Shown here one piece after another: positions 1 to 7,609 of a stretch of 46,462 nucleotides of DNA. The stretch spans positions 102,580-149,041 of the forward strand of contig DLGC01000018.1 of NCBI GenBank assembly GCA_002482525.1, in the 5' to 3' direction. The notes beneath the pieces were generated by a model, which did not search any database, was not told where the DNA came from, and worked only from the letters and a program-made list of their open reading frames with translations. The position numbers and the translations under genes were made by a program. Each line of letters starts with the position of its first letter. Within the stretch, counting starts at the first letter, position 1. The stretch is from Propionibacteriaceae bacterium UBA7704. Lineage in GTDB: Bacteria; Actinomycetota; Actinomycetes; Propionibacteriales; Propionibacteriaceae.

Positions 1-2
1 AT

Positions 3-1187
3 CCCGAGATCGGTCCAGATGATTCGTCAACGCTCAATGCACGGCACGAGCAGGCGTATTGGACCGAGCAGGCTGGTGATCGGGCTGGGGCGATTGTGTT
101 GTATGAGGCGTTGTTGCCTGATCGGGTTGCGGCGCAGGGCCGCGTACACCGGGAGACTCTGGTGACCCTGCGGAATCTTGCTAAAGCGTTGGCTGAGGAG
201 GGTCGGTTTGGTGAGGCGGCTGTTCGGTATGGGGAGTTGGCTCAGGGGCGCTGCGAGAATCCCGAGATCGGTCCAGATGATCCCCGAACACTGACCGCGC
301 GCAGTGATCAGGCGTGTTACACCGAGAAGGCTGGTGATCGAGCGGCCGCGATTGTGTTGTACGAGTCCGTTCTTGCTGACAGGGTTTCCGCCTTAGGTCA
401 ATCTCACGGCCACTCGATGGCCCTACTGTCCAACTTGGCTACAGCGTTGGCGGAGGACGGTCGCCATGCGGATGCGGCAAATCGGTTTCAGGAGTTGGCT
501 CGACTACTGGCCGACAGCTCGGACTACGGTGTGCTGCATCCGCGAACGCTTGCGGCACGTGAGAACCATTCGCGGGAGGTGCGCAGGACAGGCGATGTGG
601 ACGCGGCCGTTCAGTTGCAGGAGTCGATCGCAGCGGACACTTCGGCCGGGTTAGGCGGCATGCATCCCAACGCAATCGCCTCCAAGATGCAGTTGGCCAA
701 AGACTTGCGCAGCGATGGTCGGTACCGCGATTCCGCTCGGCAGTATGCCGAACTTGCGCGCCTTTTTGGAGATTCGGCACTTTTCGGGCCTGAAGACGCC
801 ACCACTTTGGACATGAGGGATTGGGAGGCCGTGTGCCTGCAACAGTCGGGTGATCGTCACGGTGCGATCCAAGTCTACGAACGACTGGTGCCCGACGCAT
901 CGGCCGCCCTAGGGGAGAGCCATTCACTGACATGCGAAGCGTTGCGGCGGTGGGCAAGGGACCTCGCTGAAGAACGCCGCTACGACGAAGCGGGCCTCCG
1001 CTACGGGCAGTTGGCCAAGGCATTGGCCGACAACTCGGATTTCGGCTCCAAGCATCCTGACGTCATGGCGGCCCAGGTCCGGGAGCGCTTGTGCCTTGAC
1101 GCGCACAGGGCTGGCTCGACGGAGCCCCTCGATCGGTTCCTCGCCGGAAAGATGGCCGAGATGAGACCGCGACGCCGGGCTCGCTGA
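3..1187 (+). CDS. TPR-repeat protein, 5' end outside window
   Basis: The open frame runs in from the left edge, so the start is missing; 394 codons are visible before TGA at 1185. The protein is built of paired tetratricopeptide units of the kinesin-light-chain/TPR_12 type (for example LAKALAEEGRFGEAAVRYGE and AGDRAAAIVLYE), giving a super-repeat of 86 residues. The first two super-repeats are still nearly identical in DNA (the block at 1-23 recurs at 259-281), and later ones diverge progressively. TPR arrays of this kind bind partner proteins and often form the sensor end of NB-ARC or other STAND ATPases, but the N-terminal part that would show this is not in the window. It ends 54 bases from the end of the convergent ABC transporter gene. 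The TPR assignment is solid; the role is unknown. Confidence 0.85.
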   Translation, partial: PEIGPDDSSTLNARHEQAYWTEQAGDRAGAIVLYEALLPDRVAAQGRVHRETLVTLRNLAKALAEEGRFGEAAVRYGELAQGRCENPEIGPDDPRTLTARSDQACYTEKAGDRAAAIVLYESVLADRVSALGQSHGHSMALLSNLATALAEDGRHADAANRFQELARLLADSSDYGVLHPRTLAARENHSREVRRTGDVDAAVQLQESIAADTSAGLGGMHPNAIASKMQLAKDLRSDGRYRDSARQYAELARLFGDSALFGPEDATTLDMRDWEAVCLQQSGDRHGAIQVYERLVPDASAALGESHSLTCEALRRWARDLAEERRYDEAGLRYGQLAKALADNSDFGSKHPDVMAAQVRERLCLDAHRAGSTEPLDRFLAGKMAEMRPRRRAR

Positions 1188-1241
1188 GCGGCAGCTCAGC
1201 CCACCGCTCGAGCGGGACGTCGCAGTGCCGGCGGTTTGTGG

Positions 1242-3017
1242 TTAGTCGCCGGCATGAAGCAGTTGGTGGAATAGCCCGCGCTGCTGATCGAGGGTGCCGA
1301 AGGTTCCTGATTCCACGATTCGTCCAGCTTCCATAACGATAATCTGATCAGCCTTGCGGACCGTGGAGAGCCTGTGGGCGATGGCGATCACCGTGCGCTT
1401 TGACGATTCCAGAGCTCGCATGAATAGCTCCTCGTTGAGGTTGTCCAGAGCGGAAGTGGCTTCGTCGAGCACGATCACTGCGGCTGGACGCAGCATGACC
1501 CGCGCGAGAACCAGGCGTTGTTTCTGCCCCCCGGACAGACCTTTGCCGTCCTCACCGACGGCGGTGTCGAGGCCAGCGATTTCATCCCTGAGTCCAACCC
1601 TGCCGAGCACGGCGTCGAGCTCGTCATCGCTGATCGGGGATGACTGGCCCAACAGCAAGTTCTCGCGGATAGTCCCGGAGACAACATAGGGCTCCTGGGA
1701 CACGTAGGCGATCTCAGCGGTGAGCTGCTCGGCGCTCATGCTGTCGACGCTGACGCCACCAATGCTGATCTGGCCAGAGGCCACCGGCATTATTCCGACC
1801 AAAGCCTTGACGAGGGTGGACTTGCCACACCCAGCAGGCCCGCAGATTCCCAGGTAGGTACCTGAGGGCACCTCCACGGAAACCTCTCGCACAACGAGGT
1901 CGCTGGCGCCGTAGCGCACTGAGACCCGATTGATTGAAACGCCCTGATCAGTGGCCTGTGCCGCTGTCGCCGGCCGAACGAAGACGTCGTCCACGGGTTG
2001 TTCCAGAATGGAGAAGACCTCGACGAGTTGAACAGTGCATTCGTTGAGCTCATCCCGAATCCGATGAATGTCGCGCAACGGTGCCGCGAATTGCATGAAG
2101 AGCAGATAAAGGGTCAGTACGAGGCCCGGGTTGGCGCCCGCCGCCACGAAGCCGGCTGCAATGATGAGCACCACCACGGCAAAGAACGACTCCATGGTGG
2201 TCTTGGCAGCGTCGAACCATCCCATCATCTTGTGATGGCGAACTTCGACTGCGGAGAGCTCGAACGCGTTGGCTCCGACTCGAGCCGACTCAGAGCCGGT
2301 TGCGTTGAGTGTGCGGATCACCGCCTTTCCGCGCAGGAGTTCGGTGGTGAGTCCGTCCAGACGGGCCTTTGCCCTGTTGATCGCAACCCGCACACCACCC
2401 TGGCTGCGTAGTTGGAACTGAGTGATGAGCGTGCTGCCCACTCCTGCGGCCAGGAGGACGAGACCAACCTGCCACTGGGCATTGAATGCCGCGATAGCAG
2501 CGACAACTGCTTGCATGGCCGCAGGCATGAGATCTGCAAAGACGATCTTCACGGCGTCAGCGCCAGCCTTGGCCCCCTTCCCCATGAGTGAGTTCTGTTC
2601 GGCGGCGTACTCGTTCACATCGCCGCCCGTTGCTATCGGTGTCATGAGGGTGTGGCGTAGCTGCGCCTCGCGAAGGGTGGCCTCCACATGTGGCAGTACC
2701 CGGTGAAGGAAGATGTGGATGAGCACTCGAATTATCACGAATAGTGCAAGGAGAGTCGACAGCTCAACGACCAGCCCGGTCACCGGCGAGGTCTTGTCTG
2801 AGGTGAGGGTTGTCACCATTTGCCCGATGATCAAAGAGGGCAGCACGATCGCGATTGCGGCAATAGTGTTGCCGAGGCTGACCAGAATCAGGATGGCCTT
2901 CTGGCCATTGGTGAGCATCTTCCACAGTGCCCAAACCGCGCGCGGCGCGGTTGTGGTGCTCGTGTGCTGGAGGTTGGACGTGTTCCGTCCCTGGACCGAC
3001 CGCGTGCTGCTGGGCAT
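1242..3017 (-). CDS. ABC transporter, fused permease and ATPase (ABCB/exporter type)
   Basis: A 591-residue half-transporter. Residues about 40-300 form a six-helix exporter membrane domain; the C-terminal third is the nucleotide-binding domain with Walker A GPAGCGKST, signature LSGGQKQR, Walker B VIVLDEAT and the switch His in IAHRLST. Such proteins dimerise in the cytoplasmic membrane and export lipids, peptides or drugs using ATP; the substrate cannot be read from sequence. The ATG at 3017 is preceded by AGGAG at about 10 bases and lies 13 bases after the stop of the upstream membrane-protein gene, so the three minus-strand genes from 4910 form one operon. It ends close to the convergent TPR gene. 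Family assignment is firm; the link to the neighbouring signalling genes is inferred from context. Confidence 0.93.
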   Translation of the reverse strand: MPSSTRSVQGRNTSNLQHTSTTTAPRAVWALWKMLTNGQKAILILVSLGNTIAAIAIVLPSLIIGQMVTTLTSDKTSPVTGLVVELSTLLALFVIIRVLIHIFLHRVLPHVEATLREAQLRHTLMTPIATGGDVNEYAAEQNSLMGKGAKAGADAVKIVFADLMPAAMQAVVAAIAAFNAQWQVGLVLLAAGVGSTLITQFQLRSQGGVRVAINRAKARLDGLTTELLRGKAVIRTLNATGSESARVGANAFELSAVEVRHHKMMGWFDAAKTTMESFFAVVVLIIAAGFVAAGANPGLVLTLYLLFMQFAAPLRDIHRIRDELNECTVQLVEVFSILEQPVDDVFVRPATAAQATDQGVSINRVSVRYGASDLVVREVSVEVPSGTYLGICGPAGCGKSTLVKALVGIMPVASGQISIGGVSVDSMSAEQLTAEIAYVSQEPYVVSGTIRENLLLGQSSPISDDELDAVLGRVGLRDEIAGLDTAVGEDGKGLSGGQKQRLVLARVMLRPAAVIVLDEATSALDNLNEELFMRALESSKRTVIAIAHRLSTVRKADQIIVMEAGRIVESGTFGTLDQQRGLFHQLLHAGD

Positions 3018-3030
3018 GTCGCTACTGCTC

Positions 3031-4581
3031 CTACCGATTGCCGGAAATGTCGAAGCTCGTCGGCGGTACTTTAGAGGACTCGAGATCGTTCCAGCGCACT
3101 GTGAATGCCGCGTCGGCGTCGACGTATTGCCGCGAGGTCTCGAAGCTCACCGCCCCAGTCGGCGAGGTTTGCGGGGACACCGGCGTAGACCACTCGACGT
3201 TCTGATCACCACTCCGCGATAGTTCGGCGTGCCCGGGAGGCACAGGGAACCGCGGGTCCTCAACAGTCACCCGGATCGAAGTCACCTTCGTGGCTACGCC
3301 GACACTGGAAGTGATGCGACTGAGTCGAGTCTGGTCGTAGCCAGCGGTGGTGATGATCCTCAGAACGTCCCCGGCTTGGAAGTTGCCGATCAAGGGAGCC
3401 GCTGTGGTGTGAACCAGGAGATCATCCGTCCCGAAGCCGCGGGCCTCCTCGATTCCGCTAGTAGCTACGGGTCGAATCTCCTTGTCGCGAAGAATCGCTG
3501 CATCGATGCGAAGGGTGCTTGGAGGGTACGGGTAGCTGGCCAGATCGACCTTCAGCGCGGAAAGATCGTCAGTGTGGAACAGCACAGTCTGAGTCGTGAC
3601 GACCTTTGTGGAGTTTCCTTTGATACTCACGGCCGTAGTGTTCATCAAGGCCCCGTAGCCAGTCGCATCGACGGTATTGCTCTCGTAGCGCTCCCGGGCT
3701 GCAGACGGGATCCGCTCGCCACCTTTGATCCACGCCACAAGCCACGTGGCTGGCTCGGCAAGGTGCAGTTGACCGATTGCGAGAGTCACATAGAAAGCCG
3801 CGGCCATGGGCAGCAGGTTCATCATCCTGGCCGGCATTCGAGCGGTGATGATCTGCGGCAAGACCTGCCCCAACACCAGCACAAGCAATGCTCCTGGCGC
3901 TCCGATTTGGAACAGGATGTCGAATGTCGCCGGGATAGCGATGGTCGTGCCGGGCAGGGTGTGCATTCCCGCCGTCCGCGTCACCTCTGAGATCAGGAAG
4001 ACGGTGAGGACGACGCCAACCTGGCGTGCGGCCAAGTAATGCTCGAGCTTGGACTTGGTGTCGATATGGGCGTGTAGCCGGACGACTCGCGCATGGGTGG
4101 CGTGGAGCTCGCTGACATCTGCGGTTGAGAGTGCGACCGCACCGATGTGAGCCGCCTCAAGGAGGGCTAGGACTGTCAGTGCCACGATCAGCACCGTCAG
4201 AGTGACCGGAATCGAAGTATGGGCGGCCATATCGTTGTGGCCGGTGAGGATTTCACCGAGGACCGTCCACCCGGCCAGCACCAGGACTGTGCCGGCGAAG
4301 ATGGAGCGAACGAAGCTTCCGAGCCTGACTATCGGCTCAGCGAGATTGGCGGTGACTGCGTCGTCGGGCAGGTCGAGCTTTGATTGAACTGCGTGGACGA
4401 GCTCCCTCATCGCCTTTCGGGAGGGCGTGGAACCTTCATCGAGCAGTACCCAGTCGATGACGGGGGTGAGATGCTCGCGATTCAGCAGAGGGATGAGGGC
4501 GTCGCGGTCCAGTCCGTGCATGGCGAGAATGTCGCGCAACTCAGATGCAGTCTGCGCCACTGGGTTCGAGGAGTTGCTCAT
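3031..4581 (-). CDS. multi-pass membrane protein, DUF21-like core suspected
   Basis: A 516-residue protein. Residues 1-80 are soluble and helical (ELRDILAMHGLDRDALI), possibly an adaptor-type helical bundle. Membrane segments lie at about 93-112, 125-150, 186-205, 228-247 and 255-275. About 230 beta-rich residues without membrane segments follow. The membrane part has phrases (EAAHIGAVALS, GQVLPQIITAR) reminiscent of DUF21/CNNM transporters, but this is only a resemblance by eye. I chose ATG 4581 because AGGAG lies 7 bases before it; ATG 4605, which overlaps the previous stop as ATGA, has no ribosome binding site and would add 8 residues. It sits between the amphi-Trp and ABC exporter genes and may be a partner of the exporter. 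Confidence 0.75.
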   Translation of the reverse strand: MSNSSNPVAQTASELRDILAMHGLDRDALIPLLNREHLTPVIDWVLLDEGSTPSRKAMRELVHAVQSKLDLPDDAVTANLAEPIVRLGSFVRSIFAGTVLVLAGWTVLGEILTGHNDMAAHTSIPVTLTVLIVALTVLALLEAAHIGAVALSTADVSELHATHARVVRLHAHIDTKSKLEHYLAARQVGVVLTVFLISEVTRTAGMHTLPGTTIAIPATFDILFQIGAPGALLVLVLGQVLPQIITARMPARMMNLLPMAAAFYVTLAIGQLHLAEPATWLVAWIKGGERIPSAARERYESNTVDATGYGALMNTTAVSIKGNSTKVVTTQTVLFHTDDLSALKVDLASYPYPPSTLRIDAAILRDKEIRPVATSGIEEARGFGTDDLLVHTTAAPLIGNFQAGDVLRIITTAGYDQTRLSRITSSVGVATKVTSIRVTVEDPRFPVPPGHAELSRSGDQNVEWSTPVSPQTSPTGAVSFETSRQYVDADAAFTVRWNDLESSKVPPTSFDISGNR

Positions 4582-4601
4582 CGTGTGCTCCTGTAGCTCG
4601 G

Positions 4602-4910
4602 TCATTTGACGTCGTCAGCTGCGCTGATGCGAAGGTCCGCGAGCGGGATGCTGGCCACTGCGCCGGGAGTATCTCGAGCCCACTCCGCTCGTACCACCAG
4701 TGCCAGAGATCCGTGGGGTGTGCGTTCATAACGCAAATCGAATCCAACCTGGGCAGGCACATCGATGGACTGACCGGAGATGGTGAGGTGGCCTCCCTGG
4801 GCGAGTGCGGCGCCCAAGCTTGAGAGGTATTGGGCGAGGTCTTCTCGCGGAACGCCCTGGTCGTGAACCGAGATGATCCACTCCGGCCCGTGTGGGTGGG
4901 GATGACTCAT
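4602..4910 (-). CDS. amphi-Trp domain protein
   Basis: A 102-residue protein matching the small amphi-Trp domain family: helix LAQYLSSLGAALAQGG, then short strands (LTISGQSIDVPAQVGF) with charged and hydrophobic residues alternating, ending at the conserved Trp of VVRAEW. The family is small and widespread in actinobacteria and archaea, and its function is not established. ATG 4910 is preceded by GAAGGAAG at a good distance; an upstream in-frame start at 4955 is not. It is the first gene of the minus-strand operon and its stop overlaps a downstream ATG (4605). A copy of the island promoter motif lies about 55 bases upstream on the same strand. Confidence 0.75.
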   Translation of the reverse strand: MSHPHPHGPEWIISVHDQGVPREDLAQYLSSLGAALAQGGHLTISGQSIDVPAQVGFDLRYERTPHGSLALVVRAEWARDTPGAVASIPLADLRISAADDVK

Positions 4911-4958
4911 GGCTAGCTTCCTTCTGCTTCTGGAGACGGCGATTCCGTCTCTCACTCA

Positions 4959-4988
4959 TGCGTGCGCTGCCAACGTCGAGAACCGACG
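4959..4988 (-). promoter_or_regulatory. island promoter motif, copy 1
   Basis: On the minus strand this reads CGTCGGT, 14 bases, GCGCACGCA. The CGCA block starts about 56 bases before the ATG at 4910. It is preceded by AAATCA, as is the copy at 15757. Strand, spacing and distance match the copies before 5116, 10427, 15839 and 18959, so it is probably a promoter or operator of the amphi-Trp/ABC operon. The recognising factor is unknown. Confidence 0.6.
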
Positions 4989-5033
4989 TGATTTCGCTCG
5001 AATCCGCCGTGAGGGAACTTCTTTCCCGAATGA

Positions 5034-5063
5034 CGTCGGGATTTGAGCCTTTCGGCGCACTAC
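5034..5063 (+). promoter_or_regulatory. island promoter motif, copy 2
   Basis: Reads CGTCGGG, 14 bases, GCGCACTAC. The CGCA block starts 60 bases before the ATG at 5116. Both blocks and the spacer length are identical to the copy at 10364. It is divergent from copy 1, so the 205-base gap between 4910 and 5116 carries one motif for each direction. Confidence 0.65.
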
Positions 5064-5115
5064 CCAGTGAGGGGCCCGAAAGGACCTGTGCATTCGCGGA
5101 GGGGAGGTGACTTCG

Positions 5116-5229
5116 ATGACACGACAACACCGTCCGATCAGGGGCAGACACTGCACCAACTGTGGGATCTACATCACCTATCCCGAGCGGTTCCGGCGCT
5201 GCCCGGGCTGCGGGAAGTTGATGGGCTGA
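5116..5229 (+). CDS. 37-residue zinc-ribbon protein
   Basis: A short gene with a strong ribosome binding site (GGGGAGGTGA just upstream). The product has two CxxC knuckles, CTNC (residues 13-16) and CPGC (29-32), 12 residues apart, as in a minimal zinc ribbon; the rest is Arg/Lys-rich. It is the first gene of the unit that includes the MoxR and DUF2201 genes, downstream of the shared promoter motif. Isolated zinc ribbons of this size usually bind nucleic acid or dock on a larger protein; kinases of TerY-P systems often carry a zinc ribbon, so a detached one is possible. Coding is supported by the RBS, paired motifs and promoter; function is unknown. Confidence 0.72.
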   Translation: MTRQHRPIRGRHCTNCGIYITYPERFRRCPGCGKLMG

Positions 5230-5353
5230 CCCAACCGACTCTGACCGTGGGCTCTCGAGCGTCTCAAAGCGCACGGTCAGACTCGGCAGGTTTCGAGTCT
5301 GTGGAATCCCCACCGCCGAATCGTCAAGTACAGCACGAAGCAGAAAGGCCACC

Positions 5354-6484
5354 ATGGACGCCTTGGGCACCGGGTTCCCGACCCGAGAGCCAATCACCAT
5401 CACGGTGCCCTGCAGCATCGGTTCGCGCCGGGCTGGCACTCACAGAGTGACCATCGACACCGACTGGTCGGTGACGACCCCGCACGATCTGGAACTGGAG
5501 CGCATCGCCTCAGCGTTCGGATCAACGACATCCTGCCTGCGACTCGTGGACCAGATTGCCCCTGCCGTGGCCGATCTCTGGCTTGCTCAGACCCGGCGGG
5601 TCGGCCCGGGAATCCGGAGGGCATCGGATGGGCGCTGGCGAATCTCACAACCCATCTCGGCCTGCGCCTGCCGCGAAGGACTCAGCTGGCCCGGCCCTGA
5701 CAAAGCCGCCGAGCACTTCCGATCACCCACTCACTGGGCCGCCAGGCATGGGGCGCGAGCGCGCGATGTGCGAAGTCTGATCCGACGTATCGAAACTGAG
5801 CTAGGGACGCAGTTCGAAGCCTTCGAGCCGCCCGAACCAGGCTGTCGAGCCATCCACAGTCCCCAGGATTTTGAATGGCTATGGCGGATGAATCTCTCCC
5901 CCGGCCGGGCGACCGAACTCCACCAGCACCTGGGGTTGCGCGACCCCTTGGCAGCGATCGGCTATCTACACATCGAAGGCTGGCAAATTGATCCAGCTTG
6001 GCTGTCTGACTTTGCCGCCCACAGCGCTGAGGCGGTGCTTTGGGCGGCAAACACTCTTATCGAACACGACCTGCGCCACGCCGACGACATCCATGAGTTG
6101 TACCTGGCTGGCATCCATTGGAAGGCCATCAATGCCCTGGCGGGTGGCCCTTACCAGCTCAGCGACATCCGGGCAGTGGCCGAGGCGACGGGTCAATCCA
6201 ATCGTGCGGTGGCAGCGACGCTCGCTGCCTGGTTGGGCGTTGACTGCCGGCCCTCGGTCGCACAAGTGATTTCGGTGTGGAGGGCGCAGCCCTACGGGCG
6301 TCAAGTGCCCTCAAACGCGGCCATCGAGGCGGTGTATGCCAAGGCAGATCCGCGCCGGCAGTTACTGGAGCGCACCGATGTCGGTGCGCTGCTGGCCGCT
6401 ATCGGCACCCCGACCCAAACAGCAGGTGTCATAGCCCAAGGTGTGCGTTCCTTGGCCGAATACGAACAGGAGAAGGCCTCATGA
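5354..6484 (+). CDS. unknown protein encoded upstream of MoxR
   Basis: 376 residues, start ATG 5354 after a GAAAGG site. I recognise no domain. The first 130 residues contain a Cys pair (SACAC) and mixed strands and helices; the remainder is mainly helical with short repeats resembling winged-helix or helical-bundle segments (GGPYQLSDIRAVAEATGQSN). Its stop overlaps the MoxR start as ATGA, showing translational coupling and probably a stoichiometric partner. By position it would be the third, system-specific component next to the MoxR/VWA pair, comparable in place, not in visible sequence, to the variable partner of known MoxR-VWA systems. Confidence 0.8.
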   Translation: MDALGTGFPTREPITITVPCSIGSRRAGTHRVTIDTDWSVTTPHDLELERIASAFGSTTSCLRLVDQIAPAVADLWLAQTRRVGPGIRRASDGRWRISQPISACACREGLSWPGPDKAAEHFRSPTHWAARHGARARDVRSLIRRIETELGTQFEAFEPPEPGCRAIHSPQDFEWLWRMNLSPGRATELHQHLGLRDPLAAIGYLHIEGWQIDPAWLSDFAAHSAEAVLWAANTLIEHDLRHADDIHELYLAGIHWKAINALAGGPYQLSDIRAVAEATGQSNRAVAATLAAWLGVDCRPSVAQVISVWRAQPYGRQVPSNAAIEAVYAKADPRRQLLERTDVGALLAAIGTPTQTAGVIAQGVRSLAEYEQEKAS

Positions 6485-7605
6485 GCGTTCGAACCCGACA
6501 GGACTATGAGGATGTGCTCAATGCGCTCGGCGCGTGCATCAGCATGCGCATCCCGGTGCTGCTGTGGGGAGATCCAGGCTCAGGCAAGACCTCGGTGGTG
6601 GAGTCGGCCCGCGACCTCGGCTGGCATGTCGAAACCCTGATCATCAGTCACTATGAGCCCAGTGATCTGGCAGGCCTTCCGTTGCTGCGCGATGGCCGAG
6701 TGATGCTGGCTCCGCCCGCCTGGGCGCAGCGCCTGTGCGAAGTGAGTGCACCGTCGATCGCCTTCTTCGACGAGTTCTCCACCGCCTCCCCCGCCCTTCA
6801 AGCAGCGGCATTGCGGCCGCTCACCCACTACCAAGTGGGTGACCTGCAACTTCCCGACACGGTGTCCTTCGTGGCAGCGGCCAATCCGGCCGATGTGGCC
6901 GCAGCTGGCTGGGAACTGGCGCCGCCCACCGCATCGCGCTTCGTCCATCTGGATTGGGGGCTGCCTTTGGAGGTCTACAGCGAGTGCCTGGTCAGCCAGG
7001 CTTGGCCCCGTCTCCCGGTCGGCAGGATTCCTGACTCCTTCACCGGGCTACTGAGCACACAGCGCGCGCTGGTCTCAGGGTTTCTGCGTCGTCGAGGCGG
7101 ACAACTCTCCGCCATACCCACTGACGTCTCCGACCGAGGACGAGCATTTCCTACTCCTCGCACCTGGGACTACGCGGCGCGGTTGGTCGCCTACGCTCAA
7201 GCTATCGGTGCATCGCAGCAAGTCATTGCGCTTCTGGTGGGTGGTTGCATCGGTGCCCCAGCCGCCCACGAGTTCCTGCGCTATACCTCCGAACTCGACC
7301 TTCCTGATCCTGAGGAAGTGTTGACCGGCGGCTACAGCTTCGCCGGAACCCGTCCGGACCAAGCCTTTGTGATCTTGCAGGCGGTATTGAGTGCAGTGCA
7401 GCGAAAGCGGTCGCCGCAGCGCTGGGAACAGGCCGTCGAGTTGTGCGCACGGGCCGCGGAGGAGCTCAATAGCCCCGATGCGGCAATCCCCGTCGTTCGC
7501 GCTTTGCTTCGAGGTGACGTGCGGCCGGCCGATACTTCTCTGCCATCCTCGATCAGAGTCTTCGCTGGGGCGCTCATACAGGCCGGCCTGCTTTTGGGGG
7601 CATGA
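6481..7605 (+). CDS. MoxR-type AAA+ ATPase
   Basis: 374 residues from the ATG that overlaps the previous stop. AAA+ signatures are Walker A GDPGSGKTS (residues 30-38), Walker B IAFFDEF (Asp97, Glu98) and a sensor-1-like AAANPAD. The family remodels protein complexes and almost always works with a VWA-domain protein encoded next to it, as here (DUF2201 gene 5 bases downstream). It would act in the cytoplasm, using ATP to load or activate the VWA partner or its target. Length is usual for the family. The gene assignment is very secure; the target is unknown. Confidence 0.93.
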   Translation: MSVRTRQDYEDVLNALGACISMRIPVLLWGDPGSGKTSVVESARDLGWHVETLIISHYEPSDLAGLPLLRDGRVMLAPPAWAQRLCEVSAPSIAFFDEFSTASPALQAAALRPLTHYQVGDLQLPDTVSFVAAANPADVAAAGWELAPPTASRFVHLDWGLPLEVYSECLVSQAWPRLPVGRIPDSFTGLLSTQRALVSGFLRRRGGQLSAIPTDVSDRGRAFPTPRTWDYAARLVAYAQAIGASQQVIALLVGGCIGAPAAHEFLRYTSELDLPDPEEVLTGGYSFAGTRPDQAFVILQAVLSAVQRKRSPQRWEQAVELCARAAEELNSPDAAIPVVRALLRGDVRPADTSLPSSIRVFAGALIQAGLLLGA

Positions 7606-7609
7606 AGCC

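Noticed and set aside
4726..5439. 237-residue minus-strand open frame across the 4910/5116 divergent gap
   Set aside because: It would cover both copies of the promoter motif, the zinc-ribbon gene and the amphi-Trp gene; no ribosome binding site and no domain.
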